From NCBI GenBank assembly GCA_026724425.1, contig JAIUCV010000397.1:558001-622000 (forward strand): a stretch of 64,000 nt of DNA, given 5' to 3'. The first letter of the stretch is position 1. Every line of letters starts with the position of its first letter. The notes under the pieces were generated by a model that saw only the letters and a program-made list of their open reading frames with translations, was not told where the DNA came from and searched no databases. The stretch comes from Erythrophleum ivorense (Eukaryota; Streptophyta; Magnoliopsida; Fabales; Fabaceae). The position numbers and the translations under genes were made by a program. This document shows, piece by piece, positions 1-10,730 of this stretch.

Positions 1-2259
1 CAAGAATTCCATCATTTTTCACCTCTAAGCTCAAAATCAGCCAAGGTACTTGTTATATATCTTAATCCCCTTCTCTTCCTCTTCAATTTGGCCCGATTAG
101 TTTTTCATTTGGAGCATTTTCACCATACCCAAATTCTGAAATATGGTTGTTTGGTATTTTCTTAGAGAAAATTCGTAGGTTGAGGCTAGCGCTGACATTG
201 GGTAAATGTAAACTATCCATTCTAATATATTTTCTATTAGTTTAAGACCCAAGTTGATTTATAGTATAGGTGTTAATTATGTACGAATTTGCTTAGGAAT
301 TTGGGTGATATATTAAAGTTTCTGGTAGAGGACATACTCACTCTGAATTTGGGGATTTGTGATGGCTGGGTAAGTGTTGTTTAGGTAGTCATTAGTATCT
401 TAAATTCTTTGGGTACTTATTGCTACTATAAATAATGAATTAAAGTAGTAATTCTCTGATGCTATGGTTATAGGGAGATTTTTGTACCATTGGTGGCTGT
501 TGCAAATTGTCTACAAGTGAGGTAACCGGGACTATATTAATTCCATGCATATGTCTGTTTTAATTTCATATTTGTTGTACATGAATAATTTGAAATGTTG
601 AATGAATTGGTTAGCTATCTATTGTATTGTGATTAGACCTTGTGAGTCTATGGTGGAGTTATGGTGTGACTGTCGCCCGTGCATGTACTTTGATCGGGCA
701 CCGGGTTATGATTAAACTTCAGATGCACTGAGTCTTGGTTGTGCTCAATGAGGAGTAGGTGCCGTGGACAGGCCTCTCTCGGTGTTATTGGCCTTTAACA
801 TGTGAAAATATGATTGCTAGTATGTGATAGTAATCATGATAGCCTAATTGTTTCATTTACTAATATGACTAGTGTTTTTTTTATGCTTATGTGAAATTAT
901 GCATGTATGCTAATTAAACTGGAATATATGATAGAATTGCCTTGGTTACTGAGATTTGTATCTCACCCAGTTTCATGGGATTAATATTTCAGGTGAAGGT
1001 TCTTCGGGTAAGGATAAGGGGAAGCAAGTGGATGAAAATCTATGAGTTCCAACATGTGGGGAGAAAGCTACACTTAGGTTGATTTATTTAGTATAGATGC
1101 TAAATTTTGTATTCTTTATTGTATAGCATCATCATGTATTCATGTTACCAAGTGTAGGCTCTTATATTTTGATTACCTAGGATGTATTCATTAAGGAGTT
1201 AGACCTCATCTTAGCTTGATATCGGATGTATGAACCTATAACAACTGATGTATGAATTTTACTAAATTTATGGTATGGTATACTATTGGAAATATAATTA
1301 TGTGATGTATTAGATATTGATATGAACCATTGATGTATGAAACCTTTAACGAAATGTATATCGAATGTTAATTTCAGCTCTGTCACTCATTTAGGCAGTG
1401 AAGCTTTCTTAGCCACAACATAACTCCCTCCTGTAACTACCTTTCCTAAATTTCATCCCCTACACTTTAATTCCTATCTTAGAAACACCTTAGGACCACT
1501 TCTTCTCATTTTATATGACTCTAATGGTATTTATTCACCCTATTCACCCAGCAATTCTATAGTACCGATTCAAAATTTAAATGTGTAATCTCACCGCGGC
1601 GCAAGCGAATAAAATTTTCTTGGAGAGTAACAGTGGTGAGGAATGCTGTGTCTTGAGAAATCTCATCATGGCTCAGAGTGAAAAAAATCGCCTAGGAAGG
1701 TAACAGAATGAAACCTCGCTGCGACGCGGCATGTACCACCGCGACGTTAGTCGAGGGAACAAAGTAAGGAGTGTCCAGTAACGAATCTCGCCACAGCGCA
1801 AGGGTGTTCTGCCAAGGCGAGGATCGTGGGACTTGGAATAGTAGCTTTAGGAGGCATTTCTGCCGTGACAAATTTCACAAAAGTTACCTAGTGGTTCCCA
1901 GAGTAATTCAGCCATGGCGCGAAAGGTCGAGGTCGTGGCTCAGGTCTCCAAACTCCTACCATTAGCCTAGAAACCCTAGTTTCTTTAATGGTAATGCTAA
2001 GAAATGATATAGGAATACTTATAGGAGGTTTTCGTATGTTGAAATTGATGGACGGATGAATCATAAACCCCTTATGATAATATAATTTCTTTTATGCATT
2101 TTTTTGTTTGTGGTTGTTTAGTGATGACCTTAACATCAAGATTCAAATTTCCCTATATCTCTATAATGTAATAAAATGTAACGACTCCAAACCTTGATCA
2201 TTAATTATTAATCGTGTATTCAACTATAATTACCATGATTAGAAGATAGGGTTGTCACA
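1..2259 (+). repeat. 5' LTR of element 1 (family A), truncated at window edge, internally rearranged
   Basis: Base 1 aligns with base 7596 of the 3' LTR, so about 545 bp of the LTR start lie outside the window. The LTR ends in GTTGTCACA at 2259, directly before the primer binding site. Relative to the 3' LTR, the segment 1374-1584 is inverted, with about 75 bp and 17 bp missing at its two edges, and about 34 bp are deleted near 1860. A GC-rich stretch at about 1590-1930 holds repeated CTCGCC/GCGGCGC-like boxes in otherwise AT-rich DNA. A phrase GGGTAAATGTAAAC near 200 and a T-rich AG near 990 resemble the donor and acceptor of an LTR-borne 5' leader intron, by analogy only. Confidence 0.92.
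1374..1584 (-). repeat. Inverted segment inside the 5' LTR of element 1
   Basis: Read on the minus strand, this about 211-bp stretch aligns with 9046-9259 of the 3' LTR. For example, the block around ACTCTAATGGTATTTAT here is the reverse complement of ATAAATACCATTAGAGT near 9100. Flanking LTR sequence on both sides remains collinear in the forward direction. The solo family A LTR at 49076-51848 appears to keep the 3' LTR orientation around the downstream junction, so the 5' copy is the rearranged one. Confidence 0.88.
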
Positions 2260-2261
2260 GT

Positions 2262-2273
2262 TGGTATCAGAGC
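2262..2273 (+). other. Primer binding site (tRNA-iMet type)
   Basis: TGGTATCAGAGC lies two bases after the LTR end. It is the core complementary to the 3' end of plant initiator methionine tRNA, used to prime minus-strand DNA synthesis in most plant gypsy and copia elements. The continuation CAATGGTTCAGGC is close to the same site in element 2. Confidence 0.93.
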
Positions 2274-2485
2274 AATGGTTCAGGCAAATGTGTTTGATTT
2301 ACAACTTTGTGGTTAGAAAACTTGGCAATCATGATGCATGCATGATAGGAATAGGAACATTGTGACCTAATGATAACTCTTATATTTATACAATACCTAC
2401 CATAGGTGGAGTTGTGTTTTGTTTGCCTTGGGCTGTAGCTTAATGGGGGATGCTTGTGGTTGTGCTTGTAGCATTGTAAGGCTAG

Positions 2486-3601
2486 ATGGCTATGCGTAGA
2501 GAAACAACTGAGATGCTAAGAGAAATGCAAGAGGCCATGGCTACAATGGCCAACTGAATGAGAGAACAAGCTAAGGCCCATGAAACTACAATTAGGGCAA
2601 TGACTGATCGGTTTTAAGAGCAAGCGGAGGCTTATGCAGCGACTATGCAAGTGCTGTAACAGCTACATGAAAACATGAATAAGTGCCGATGGAAAACCGT
2701 GTGGGGGCTGGTCATAACCTTGGTATGGGATACCAAGGGGAGGATAGTGACCTCTTTATTGCATTGGCCAAATTTAGAAAAGCTGATCCTCTATCATTCT
2801 TGAGGGAATTAGACACTGAGAAAGCTGAGATGACTGATGCAACTGGAGAAAGTCTTTAAGGTTATGACTTGCACTATAAAACAAAAGGCAAAGTTGGTTA
2901 TTTATAAGTTGGAGGGTGAGACTGAGCATTGGTGGAGGAATGCCTCCAGATTATTGATTGAAAGGGAGATACCCTTGACTTGGGAAAGTTTTCAAACGAC
3001 TTTTGAGAGCAAATATTTCCCATCATCAGTGAGGGCTGACAAGGAAGCCAAGTTTAACTTCCTTGAGTAAGGAGACATGAATGTAGATCAATATGCAGCT
3101 AAATTCATTCAATTATCTCATTTCTCCTCCTACTTGAAGCAATTGGATGATGAGCCATAGAAGGCTGAAAAGTTTGAAAGAGGCCTAAGGCCGGAGATTA
3201 AGGATAAGATTGTATCTCTACAGATTTGCAATTTTGATGAATTAGTGGAGAAGTGTAGGGTGATGGAAAAGGCTATGATGGAAAGTGAGGCTAAGAGGAA
3301 GAAGACCCTGGAGGGTAAACGTAACCGGGGCATGGAGCCCTTTAGGGGTGGAAGCAAGAAAGGAGCCAATAGTGGAAGTGGCTCTTGGGGAAGGAGACCA
3401 CCCCCAAGGAATGTCCCTCAAAGAAGAAGCATAGGACCCCTAAGAAGTGCAGTGAGTGCCCCACCTACTTGTGCCAAGTGTGGGAAAAACCATAGGAATG
3501 GCCCATGCTGGGTGTGTTATAATTGTGGAAAGCCTAGATACTATACACGGACTTGCACGATGTCACAAGAGTCGGCCTCATCAATTAAGCCACCTATCTA
3601 A
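2486..3601 (+). pseudogene. gag: Decayed gag (capsid/nucleocapsid) of element 1
   Basis: The likely start is the ATG at 2486 (MAMRRETTEM...), after which the frame hits TGA at 2555 and further TAA codons. The retrotransposon gag core is recognisable at about 2837-3240, with motifs such as EHWWRN, TWESFQTTF and YFPSSVRADKEAKF. A basic, Gly/Ser-rich linker follows at 3290-3450. The zinc knuckle (3515-3556) should be CX2CX4HX4C, but the His position is Tyr (codon TAC at 3539), so it is damaged. A second Cys/His cluster, CAKCGKNHRNGPC, precedes it. The same frame continues into the protease after a TAA at 3599. It would package RNA in an intact element; here it cannot be made as one protein. Confidence 0.88.
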
Positions 3602-4075
3602 GGAAGGGTGTTTGTACTTATGCAGCAAGAGGCTAGTAGATCCCCTAGTCTGATTCGAGGTACTTTACTTGATAATCATGTCGTAGATACATTATTTGAC
3701 TCGGGTGTGACCCACTCATTCATCTCATATGATTGTGTTAAGTGTCTGGGTCTTAAAATTAGCTTGTTGCCACTTGAATTATCTGTGTCCACCCCTACTG
3801 GATATTCTATGATTACATCTAATGTATGCTTAAATTGTACTATACAATTGGATAGCTGTTGTACTACCCTTGACTTGATTTATATCCCTTTGTGTGATTT
3901 TGATGTAATCATTGGTATAGATTGGCTGTCATCTAATAATATGATACTTGATTGTAACCATAAGATTATTTCCTTACCTGCAAATATATTTAAAACTTAT
4001 CTTGTGATTGAGCTTACTTGTGTGTCTATCCCTAAGTCGGGAGGTGCCTTAGGCGTGGTTGCCAAGGGTTTCTAG
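3602..4075 (+). pseudogene. Decayed aspartic protease of element 1
   Basis: Retropepsin-like segment in the gag frame. The active-site region reads LFDSGVTHSF, where gypsy elements usually have DSGA; the catalytic Asp is kept but the following residue is Val. The downstream motif FDVIIGIDWLSSNN is typical of gypsy proteases (IIGMDWL). It would cleave the Gag-Pol polyprotein. The frame ends in a TAG at about 4073, and the downstream reverse transcriptase lies in another frame, so a small indel sits near 4060-4075. The best counterpart is element 2 at 60740-61190. Confidence 0.87.
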
Positions 4076-4086
4076 TATTCTTTTCA

Positions 4087-5640
4087 TTGTATGTTGAGGT
4101 TGATGATGGGTTGGAGGATATACCTGTGATTAAGGAGTACCCTGAGGTTTTCCCTAAGGAGTTTAGTGGACTACCTCTGGAAAAAGAGCTAGAATTTTCT
4201 ATTAATTTGGTACTCAGTACAGGTCTAATCTCTAAGGCCCCGTATAGAATGGCGTCTACTGAGTTGGTTGAGTTGAAGAGTCAATTAGAAGAGTTACTTG
4301 AGAAAGGGTTTATTAGACCAAGTGTGTCTCCATGGGGAGCACCAGTGTTGTTTGTTAAGAAAAAAGATGGTAGCCTTAGGTTTTATATTGACTATAGGCA
4401 ATTGAACCAAGCGATCGGCAAAAATAAATACCCTTTGCCTAGAATTAATGACTTACTTGACCAATTAGCTAAAACGTCAGTCTTTTCAAAGATTGACCTT
4501 AGATCAAGATATCACCAACTTAGAGTCAAGGTTGAGGATGTACCTAAAATTGCCTTTAGGACATGATATGGCCATTATGAGTTCCTAGTTATGCCTTTTA
4601 GGTTAACTAATGCCCCTGCCATTTTTATGGACTACATGAATAGGATTTTTAGGCCTTATCTTAACCAGTTTGTGGTAGTGTTCATTGATGACATTCTTAT
4701 CTACTCTAAAAGTAGTGAAGAGTATGAAAAGCATCTTAGGATAGTTCTTCAAATATTGAGAGAACATCAGTTGTATGCTCAGTTGAACAAGTGTGAGTTT
4801 TGGTTGTGAGAGGTCAAATTCTTAGGTTATGTGATATCGAAACAAGGGGTAGCGGTAGACCTTAGCAAGGTAGAAGCAGTACTGAATTGGGAGAGACCCA
4901 AAACGGTGACTGAAATTCGTAGCTTCTTAGATCTAGCCGGCTACTATAGAAGATTCATTAAGGGATTTTCTCAGTTAGCCATGCCTTTGACAAAATTGAC
5001 TAGGAAGGACCAACCATTTGTGTAGGATGCTAAGTGTGAGAATGCTTTTTAGGAGCTTAAGGATAGGCTTACCACCACACCTGTGTTAGTGATACTTGAC
5101 CCTAAAGAAACATTCATAATCTATAGTAACGGCTTTAAGAAGGGATTAGAGTGTGTCTTAATGCAACAAGGTAGGGTGATAGCCTATACTTCTAGACAAC
5201 TTAGACTGGAGAATTACACCACCCATGACCTAAAGCTAGCGGCTGTAGTTTTTGCCCTTAAGATTTGGAGGCACTATCTTTATGGTGCCCAACTTGAGGT
5301 GTATAGTGATCACAAAAGTTTGAAGTACTTATTTGACCAAAAAGAGTTGAACATGAGGCAAAGGAGGTGGATGGAATTCCTTAAAGACTATAATTTCTCT
5401 TTAAATTATCGTCTAGCGAAGGCGAATGTGGTCGTCGATGCCTTGAGTAGGAAATCTATTCACATGGCAATGATGATACTTAGAGAGCAAGGGTTGATTG
5501 AAGAGATGAGGGATTTGAATTTATCAATTTCAATGAACCTTAGTAACCTTCTTTCAAGAGAATTGAGGATAGAAAATGACCTTAAGAAGAAAATTAAAGA
5601 GGCCCAAAAGCTAGATGCCTATTGGGGAGGAATTAGAGAA
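4087..5640 (+). pseudogene. Decayed reverse transcriptase and RNase H of element 1
   Basis: Reverse transcriptase begins near YPEVFPKEFSGLP. It shows SKAPYRMA, SPWGAPVLFVKKKDGSLR, KNKYPLPRI, MPFRLTNAPAIFMDYMN and the catalytic VVFIDDILIYS (FIDD at 4681-4692). The RNase H region follows after about 5083. There the catalytic YSD is YSN (AAC codon at 5128-5130), and THDLELA is THDLKLA, so this RNase H would be inactive even if translated. In-frame stops interrupt the frame at 4564 (TGA), 4807 (TGA), 5023 (TAG) and 5050 (TAG). The enzyme pair would copy element RNA into cDNA and remove the RNA strand. Confidence 0.92.
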
Positions 5641-6478
5641 TAACTGGGGAGTGGTGAGGTCAAAGATTTTGACCTATCAGAAGATAGTTTGGTGAGGTAC
5701 TAGGGTAGAGTGTGCATACCCAAGGATGAAGAGTTGAGGAATATAGTGTTGTCGGAAGCTCATAAGAGTAGGTATACTATTCATCCGGCCACCACTAAGA
5801 TGTATAGGGATTTAAAGAGGAGTTTTTGGTGGCCTGGGATGAAGTTGGACATAACGAAGTTTGTTGCTAGATGTCTAATTTGATAGAGGGTTAAGATTGA
5901 ACACCAAAGACCCGCAATTTTGTTACACCCTTTAGAAATTCCAGAATGGAAATGGGATAGTATATTTATGGATTTTGTGATGGGTTTGCCTAGAACATCA
6001 TCGGGTTATGATGCTATTGGGTAATTATGGATAGATTAACGAAGTTTGCTTACTTTCTACTTATTAGAGCCACTTATTCTCTAGATAGACTAGCTCAACT
6101 GTATGTTCGTGAAATTGTAAGATTACATGGCGTTCCTAATAGCATTGTGTCAGATAAAGACCCAAGGTTCACATAAAAAATTTGGTGGTCTCTACAAGAA
6201 GCCTTAGGTACTAGTCTTAACTTTAGCACTGCTTATCATCCTCAGTTTAATGGACAGACTGAGAGGACCATTCAGACCTTTGAGGACATGCTTAGGGCTA
6301 GTGTGCTAGAGTTAAACAGGAGTTGGGATGTGTATTTACCTTTAACTGAGTTTGCTTATAATAATAGTTACTATTCTAGTATCCAGATTGCACCATTTGA
6401 GGCACTTTATGGGAGGAAGTGTCAGTCACCTTTGTGTTAGGTAGAACTTGGTGAGAGGTATCTCTTAGGTCTAGACAT
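5641..6478 (+). pseudogene. Decayed integrase core of element 1
   Basis: Integrase in pieces. The HHCC zinc region appears as HKSRYTIHP...FWWPGMK...RCLI, with the last Cys lost to a stop. The first catalytic Asp lies in FMDFVMGLPRT, the second in VSDKDPRF, and the Glu in NGQTERTIQ is kept. Stops occur at about 5641, 5701, 5881 and 6174, and a frameshift near 6020 separates the first Asp from the rest. The C-terminal motif FEALYGRKCQSPLC and the tail in the next entry complete it. It would insert the element cDNA into chromosomes; this copy cannot. Confidence 0.9.
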
Positions 6479-6479
6479 A

Positions 6480-7004
6480 GTGGACCAGACCACCTACCAA
6501 ATAGAACTCATCAGAAAGAAGTTGTTGGCTGCCCAGAGTAGGCAAAAGAGTTATGCAGATAAGAAAAGGAGACCTTTAGAATTTGAGACAAGAGATCATA
6601 TGTTCCTTAAGGCTACTCTAGTGACGGATGTAGGACAGTCTATTAGGACAAGAAAGCCCAGTCATTATCTTGGTCCTTTCTAAATCCTTGAAAGGATAGG
6701 ACCTGTGGCCTATAGAGTTGCTTTACCTCCAAACCTGGCCAGATTGCATGATGTGTTCCATGTGTCCCAACTAAAAAAGTACCACCCAGACCCTTTGCAT
6801 GTCATTGAGTATGAAAATGTACATCTACAAGATGATTTATCTTATGTGGTTGAGCCGGAAAGGATTGTGGATTCAAAAGTCAAACAGTTGCGTAATAAGG
6901 ACATCCTCCTGGTAAAGATAGTATGGAAGGGACTCACTCCAGATGAAGCAACTTGGGAGATGGAGGAGGCAATGAGGAAGGATTATCCTACATTATTTGA
7001 GTAA
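6480..7004 (+). pseudogene. Integrase C-terminus and chromodomain-like tail of element 1
   Basis: The GPY/F-like region is visible as HYLGPF, followed by a stop (6681-6683), then ILERIGPVAYRVALPPNLA and VFHVSQLKKYHPDP. The final about 48 codons (6858-7001) contain QLRNKDILLVKIVWKG and EATWEMEEAMR, then KDYPTLFE, a pattern known from chromodomains of plant Tekay/Del chromoviruses. That domain guides integration towards heterochromatin. The stretch 6705-7004 has no stop until the natural TAA, making the tail one of the better kept pieces. Element 2 leaves the window just before the same domain, so it cannot be compared here. Confidence 0.85.
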
Positions 7005-7034
7005 GGTATGTTTAATTTTGAGGACAAAATTTCT

Positions 7035-7049
7035 AAAAAGAAGGGAGAA
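7035..7049 (+). other. Polypurine tract of element 1
   Basis: AAAAAGAAGGGAGAA immediately precedes the 3' LTR. In LTR retrotransposons such a purine run primes plus-strand DNA synthesis. The preceding GAGGACAAAATTTCT matches the usual context in Tekay-like elements. Confidence 0.88.
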
Positions 7050-9986
7050 TATAACACCCCAAAATTAATTAAGGTATTAATCATGGATTTGGATTAATTA
7101 GAAATAATTAATATGGAATAATTGGGTAAGTTAAGTCAATGAAAATTTTAGAGAGATAAATTATTAAGATGGGTTTGTGACTTAATTGGGATAGAAATTT
7201 CATCTAGGCCTAAATTAATGTAGAAGATCATGGTAAGAGGCTAATGGAGGCCCAATAAGCTAAGTGCAAATCCAATTTGATTTAATGTGATAGAGGTCCA
7301 AGATCCACCTTGAATAGGCTCTTAGGAATGGCCCAATGAACCTTGTGCAGACCCAAAACAATTGAGTCCTTCAAACTTGGCCCAAACTTAATTAATGTTC
7401 AGCAGCCCAATGCATAAGTGTTAGCCCAACAAAGCTTAAATCTAAAGCCCATTTGGAGTTGGATCCTTAGAGTAGCCCATGACCTACATTTGACCCAACT
7501 TGAATCGTAAAAACTAACCTAGCGACCCCTATTCTGCAGAACACAAAAAACACAAAGGGAAATTCGGAGCTTGGGAAGGAGGCTAGGGTTTGGGGCAAGA
7601 ATTCCACCATTTCTCACCTCTAAGTTCAAAATCAGCCACGGTACTTGTTATATATCTTAATCCCCTTCTCTTCCTCTTCAATTTGGTTCGATTAATTTTC
7701 ATTTGGAGTATTTTCACCATATCCAAATTCTGAAATATGGTTGTTTGGTATTTTTTTAGAGGAAATTTGTAGGTTGAGGCTAGAGCTGACATTTGGTAAG
7801 TGTAAACTATCCATTCAAGTGTATTTTATACTGGTTTAAGACCCCATAGTTGATTTACAGTATGGGTGTTAATTATGTACGAATTTGCTTAGGAATTTGG
7901 GTGATATATTGAAGTTTCTGGTAGAGGACATACTTAATCCGAATTTGGGGATTTGTGGTGGCTATGTAAGTGTTGTTTAGGTAGTCATTAGCATCTTAAA
8001 TTCTTTGGGTGCTTGTTGCTACTGTAAATGATGAATTAAAGTAGTAATTTTCTGATGTTATGGTTATAGGGAGATTTTTGTATCATTGGTGGCTGTTGCA
8101 AATTGTCTACAAGTAAGGTAACTGAGACTATATTAATTCCATACATATGTCTATTTTAATTTCATATTTGCTATACATGAATGATTTGAAATGTTGAATG
8201 AATGGATTGGCTATCTATTGTATTGTGATTGGACCTTGTGAGTCCACAGTAAAGCTGTGGTGCGGCTGCCACCTGTGCATGTACTTTGATCGGGCCCTAG
8301 GTTATGATTAAATCCCAGATGCATTGAGCCCTGGTTGTGCTCAATGAGGAGTAGGTGCTGTGGACGGGCCTTTCATGTTGTTATTGGCCTTTAACATGTG
8401 AAAATATGATTGCTAGTATGGGATAGTAATCATGATAGCCTAATTGTTTCATTTACTAATATGACTAGTGTTTTTTTTATGCTTATGTGAAATTATGCAT
8501 GTATGCTGATTAAACTGGAATATATGATAGAATTGCCTTGGTTATTGAGATTCGTATCTCACCCAGTTTCATGGGATTAATATTTCAGGTAAAGGTTCTT
8601 TGGGTAAGGATAAGGGGAAGCAAGTGGATAAAAATCTATGAGCTCTAACATATAGGAAGAAGACTACACTTAGGCTGATTTATTTAGTATAGATGCTAAA
8701 TTTTGTATTCCTTATTGTATAGCATCATCATGTATTCATGTTGCCAAGTGTAGGCCCTTATATTTTGATTACTTATGATGTATTCATTAAGGAGTTAGAC
8801 TTCATCTTAGCTTGATATCGGATGTATGAACCTATAACACCTGATGTATGAATTTTACTGAATTTATGGTATGGTATACTGTTGGGAATATAATTATGTG
8901 ACGTATTAGACATTGATATGAACTATTGATGTATGAAACCTCTAACGGAATGTATATCGAATGTTGATTTCCAATAGTGCATAAATTCTTGTTGTTATTA
9001 CTCTATGGACTTGCTGGTATAGGATAGTTGGAGGAGTGGAAATTTACATTTAAGTTTTGATTGGGTAATAGTAGAATAGCTGGGTGAATAGGGTGGATAA
9101 ATACCATTAGAGTCATATAAAATGAGAGAAAGTGGTCCTAGGGTGTTCCTAAGATGGGAATTGGAGTGTAGGGGACGAAATTTGGGAAAAGTAATTACAG
9201 GAGGGACTTACGTTGCGGCTAAGAAGGCTTTGCCTCGGCCAAATGAGTGATAGAGCTGAGGGGCACCGTGGCATGAGTAATCTCGCCGTGGCACAACCGA
9301 ATAAAATTTTCTTAGAGAGTAACAGTGGCGAGGAATTCCACGGCTTAAGAAATCTTGTTGCAGCTCAGAGTGAAAAAAATCACCCAGGAGGGTAATAGAA
9401 TGAAACCTCGCTGCAGTGCGGCATGTACCACTACGGCGCTAGTCAAGAGAACAAAGTAAGGAGTGTCCAGTAGTGAATCTCGTCGCGGTGCAAGGGTGTT
9501 TTGTCGAGGTGAGGATCGTGGGACTTGGAATAGTAGCTCTAGGAGGCATTTCTGCCGCAGTGCAATGTAGGTTAGCCGTGGCGATTGCCACGGCAAATTT
9601 CGCGAAAGTTGCCTAATGGTTCCCGAGAGTAACTCAGTTGCAACGCGAAAGGTCGGGGCTGCGGCTCAGGTCTCCAAACTCCTACCTTTAGCCTAGAAAC
9701 CCTAGTTTCTTTAATGGTAATGCTAAGAAATGATATAGGAACACTTATGGGAGGTTTTTGTGTGTTGAACTTGATGGACGGATGAATCATAAACCCTTCA
9801 TGATAGTGTGATTTCTTTTATGCATTTTTTTTGTTTGTGGTTATCTAGTGATGACCCTAACATCAAGGTTCAAATTTCCCTATATCTCCATAATGTAATA
9901 AAATATAACAACTCCAAACCTTGATCATTAATTATTAATCGTGTATTCAACTATAATTACCATGATTAGAAGATAGGGTTGTCACA
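7050..9986 (+). repeat. 3' LTR of element 1 (family A), 2937 bp
   Basis: It starts TATAACACCCC, a decayed form of TGTAACAC as seen in the solo copy at 49076, and ends GTTGTCACA at 9986. It aligns with 1-2259 from base 7596 onward. It keeps the apparently ancestral order of the segment inverted in the 5' LTR (9046-9259), and an 8-bp hairpin GCCGTGGC/GCCACGGC at 9575-9594 that is deleted in the 5' copy. The GC-rich box region lies at about 9200-9680. Open frames inside it are incidental. Confidence 0.93.
9575..9594. repeat. Perfect 8-bp hairpin in family A LTR
   Basis: GCCGTGGC, a 4-base GATT loop, then GCCACGGC. The 5' LTR lacks this hairpin because of a roughly 34-bp deletion bounded by TGCC repeats. 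Confidence 0.85.
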
Positions 9987-10049
9987 GAGTATGAAGGGAT
10001 GTGTATGGTGAGGTATATGATGTATAAGTATTATAAATGATATAGGATG

Positions 10050-10720
10050 GGTTCTTGCCCTATTTGCCTTAATCTATTGAAGTTATGCCTTCAAGCTTTT
10101 GATTTCTTGTTCCTTCTTTAAGAACTTTTGACCAAAGTATTGTTCATTAATGCACCTCTTTAAATTAGCATCAAGTTGCATAATCCTATAAGTGAGTCTA
10201 TTACAGAGTTCTTGTGCTAGAGAAGAGAGTCCATTAATTATGGTATTAACTTATCTAGTATGAACAAGTATATTTTCAAGCTAGGAATCAATCTTAAAAA
10301 AGATATGATTCAAAGTCATTGCATTCTATGTATGCCAATTCAAAACATCTTTAGCTTATAGAATTAGGTTAAATGTCTCATTAAGAGAGATTTCTATTGG
10401 AACAACAAATAGCATTGTGGTCACCTTTGTATTGATGTTTGTTCTTCTTTCCATTGGAGGAATGTCTGCATCATATGTTTGGGATGTTGAGGAAAACATC
10501 ATACATGGTATGGGTTTTGGCAACAAATCATTATGGCCAAGATCTTTAAGAAGATCATAAAGAGATGTTGGCTTTGGTTTTGATTTTTTTATTTTTACCC
10601 ATGGTTAAAAGATAGGGCCATCTTGGTCATCATCATCGTGCATCTTATATGCATTATCTTAAAGGTTTTCCTAGTTATCATAGTCTCAGCATTTGCAATC
10701 TAGGTCACATTTTTTCAGAG
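10050..10720 (-). pseudogene. Decayed minus-strand coding fragment, possibly from an endogenous pararetrovirus polyprotein
   Basis: On the minus strand from about 10720 down to 10050 one reading frame stays mostly coherent, broken by about ten stops. It shows an acidic stretch (HDDDDQDGP), a Lys/Pro-rich part, then a Leu/Gln/Lys-rich segment with heptad-like spacing (INGLSSLAQELCNRL, FLKKEQEIKSLKA) that looks like a coiled coil. The WHT...NAMTLNHIF...ID arrangement before the coiled coil reminds me of a region in endogenous Caulimoviridae polyproteins of plants, but I cannot confirm this by search. It lies outside the LTRs of element 1. Alternatives: a gag fragment from another retroelement, or a host-gene fragment. 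No intact protein is possible. Confidence 0.3.
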
Positions 10721-10730
10721 TACAATTGAT

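Larger units (their letters stand above)
1..9986 (+). mobile_element. Element 1: Ty3/gypsy chromovirus (Tekay/Del-like), decayed, 5' end cut by window
   Basis: A full-length but dead LTR retrotransposon, less the first part of its 5' LTR. Order seen: 5' LTR (1-2259), PBS, gag, protease, reverse transcriptase, RNase H, integrase, chromodomain-like tail, polypurine tract, 3' LTR (7050-9986). This order, with integrase after RNase H, is the Ty3/gypsy arrangement; the tail resembles plant Tekay/Del chromodomains. The coding region is broken by many stops and several frameshifts, so no functional polyprotein can be made. The two LTRs differ visibly (4 differences in the first 60 aligned bases, plus rearrangements), so the insertion is old. 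The right flank after 9986 starts GAGTA; the matching left target-site copy lies outside the window. Assignment to gypsy is firm; the lineage is inferred from domain resemblance. Confidence 0.93.

Noticed and set aside
9987..9991. GAGTA as the target-site duplication of element 1
   Set aside because: The left flank of element 1 is outside the window, so the duplication cannot be verified.
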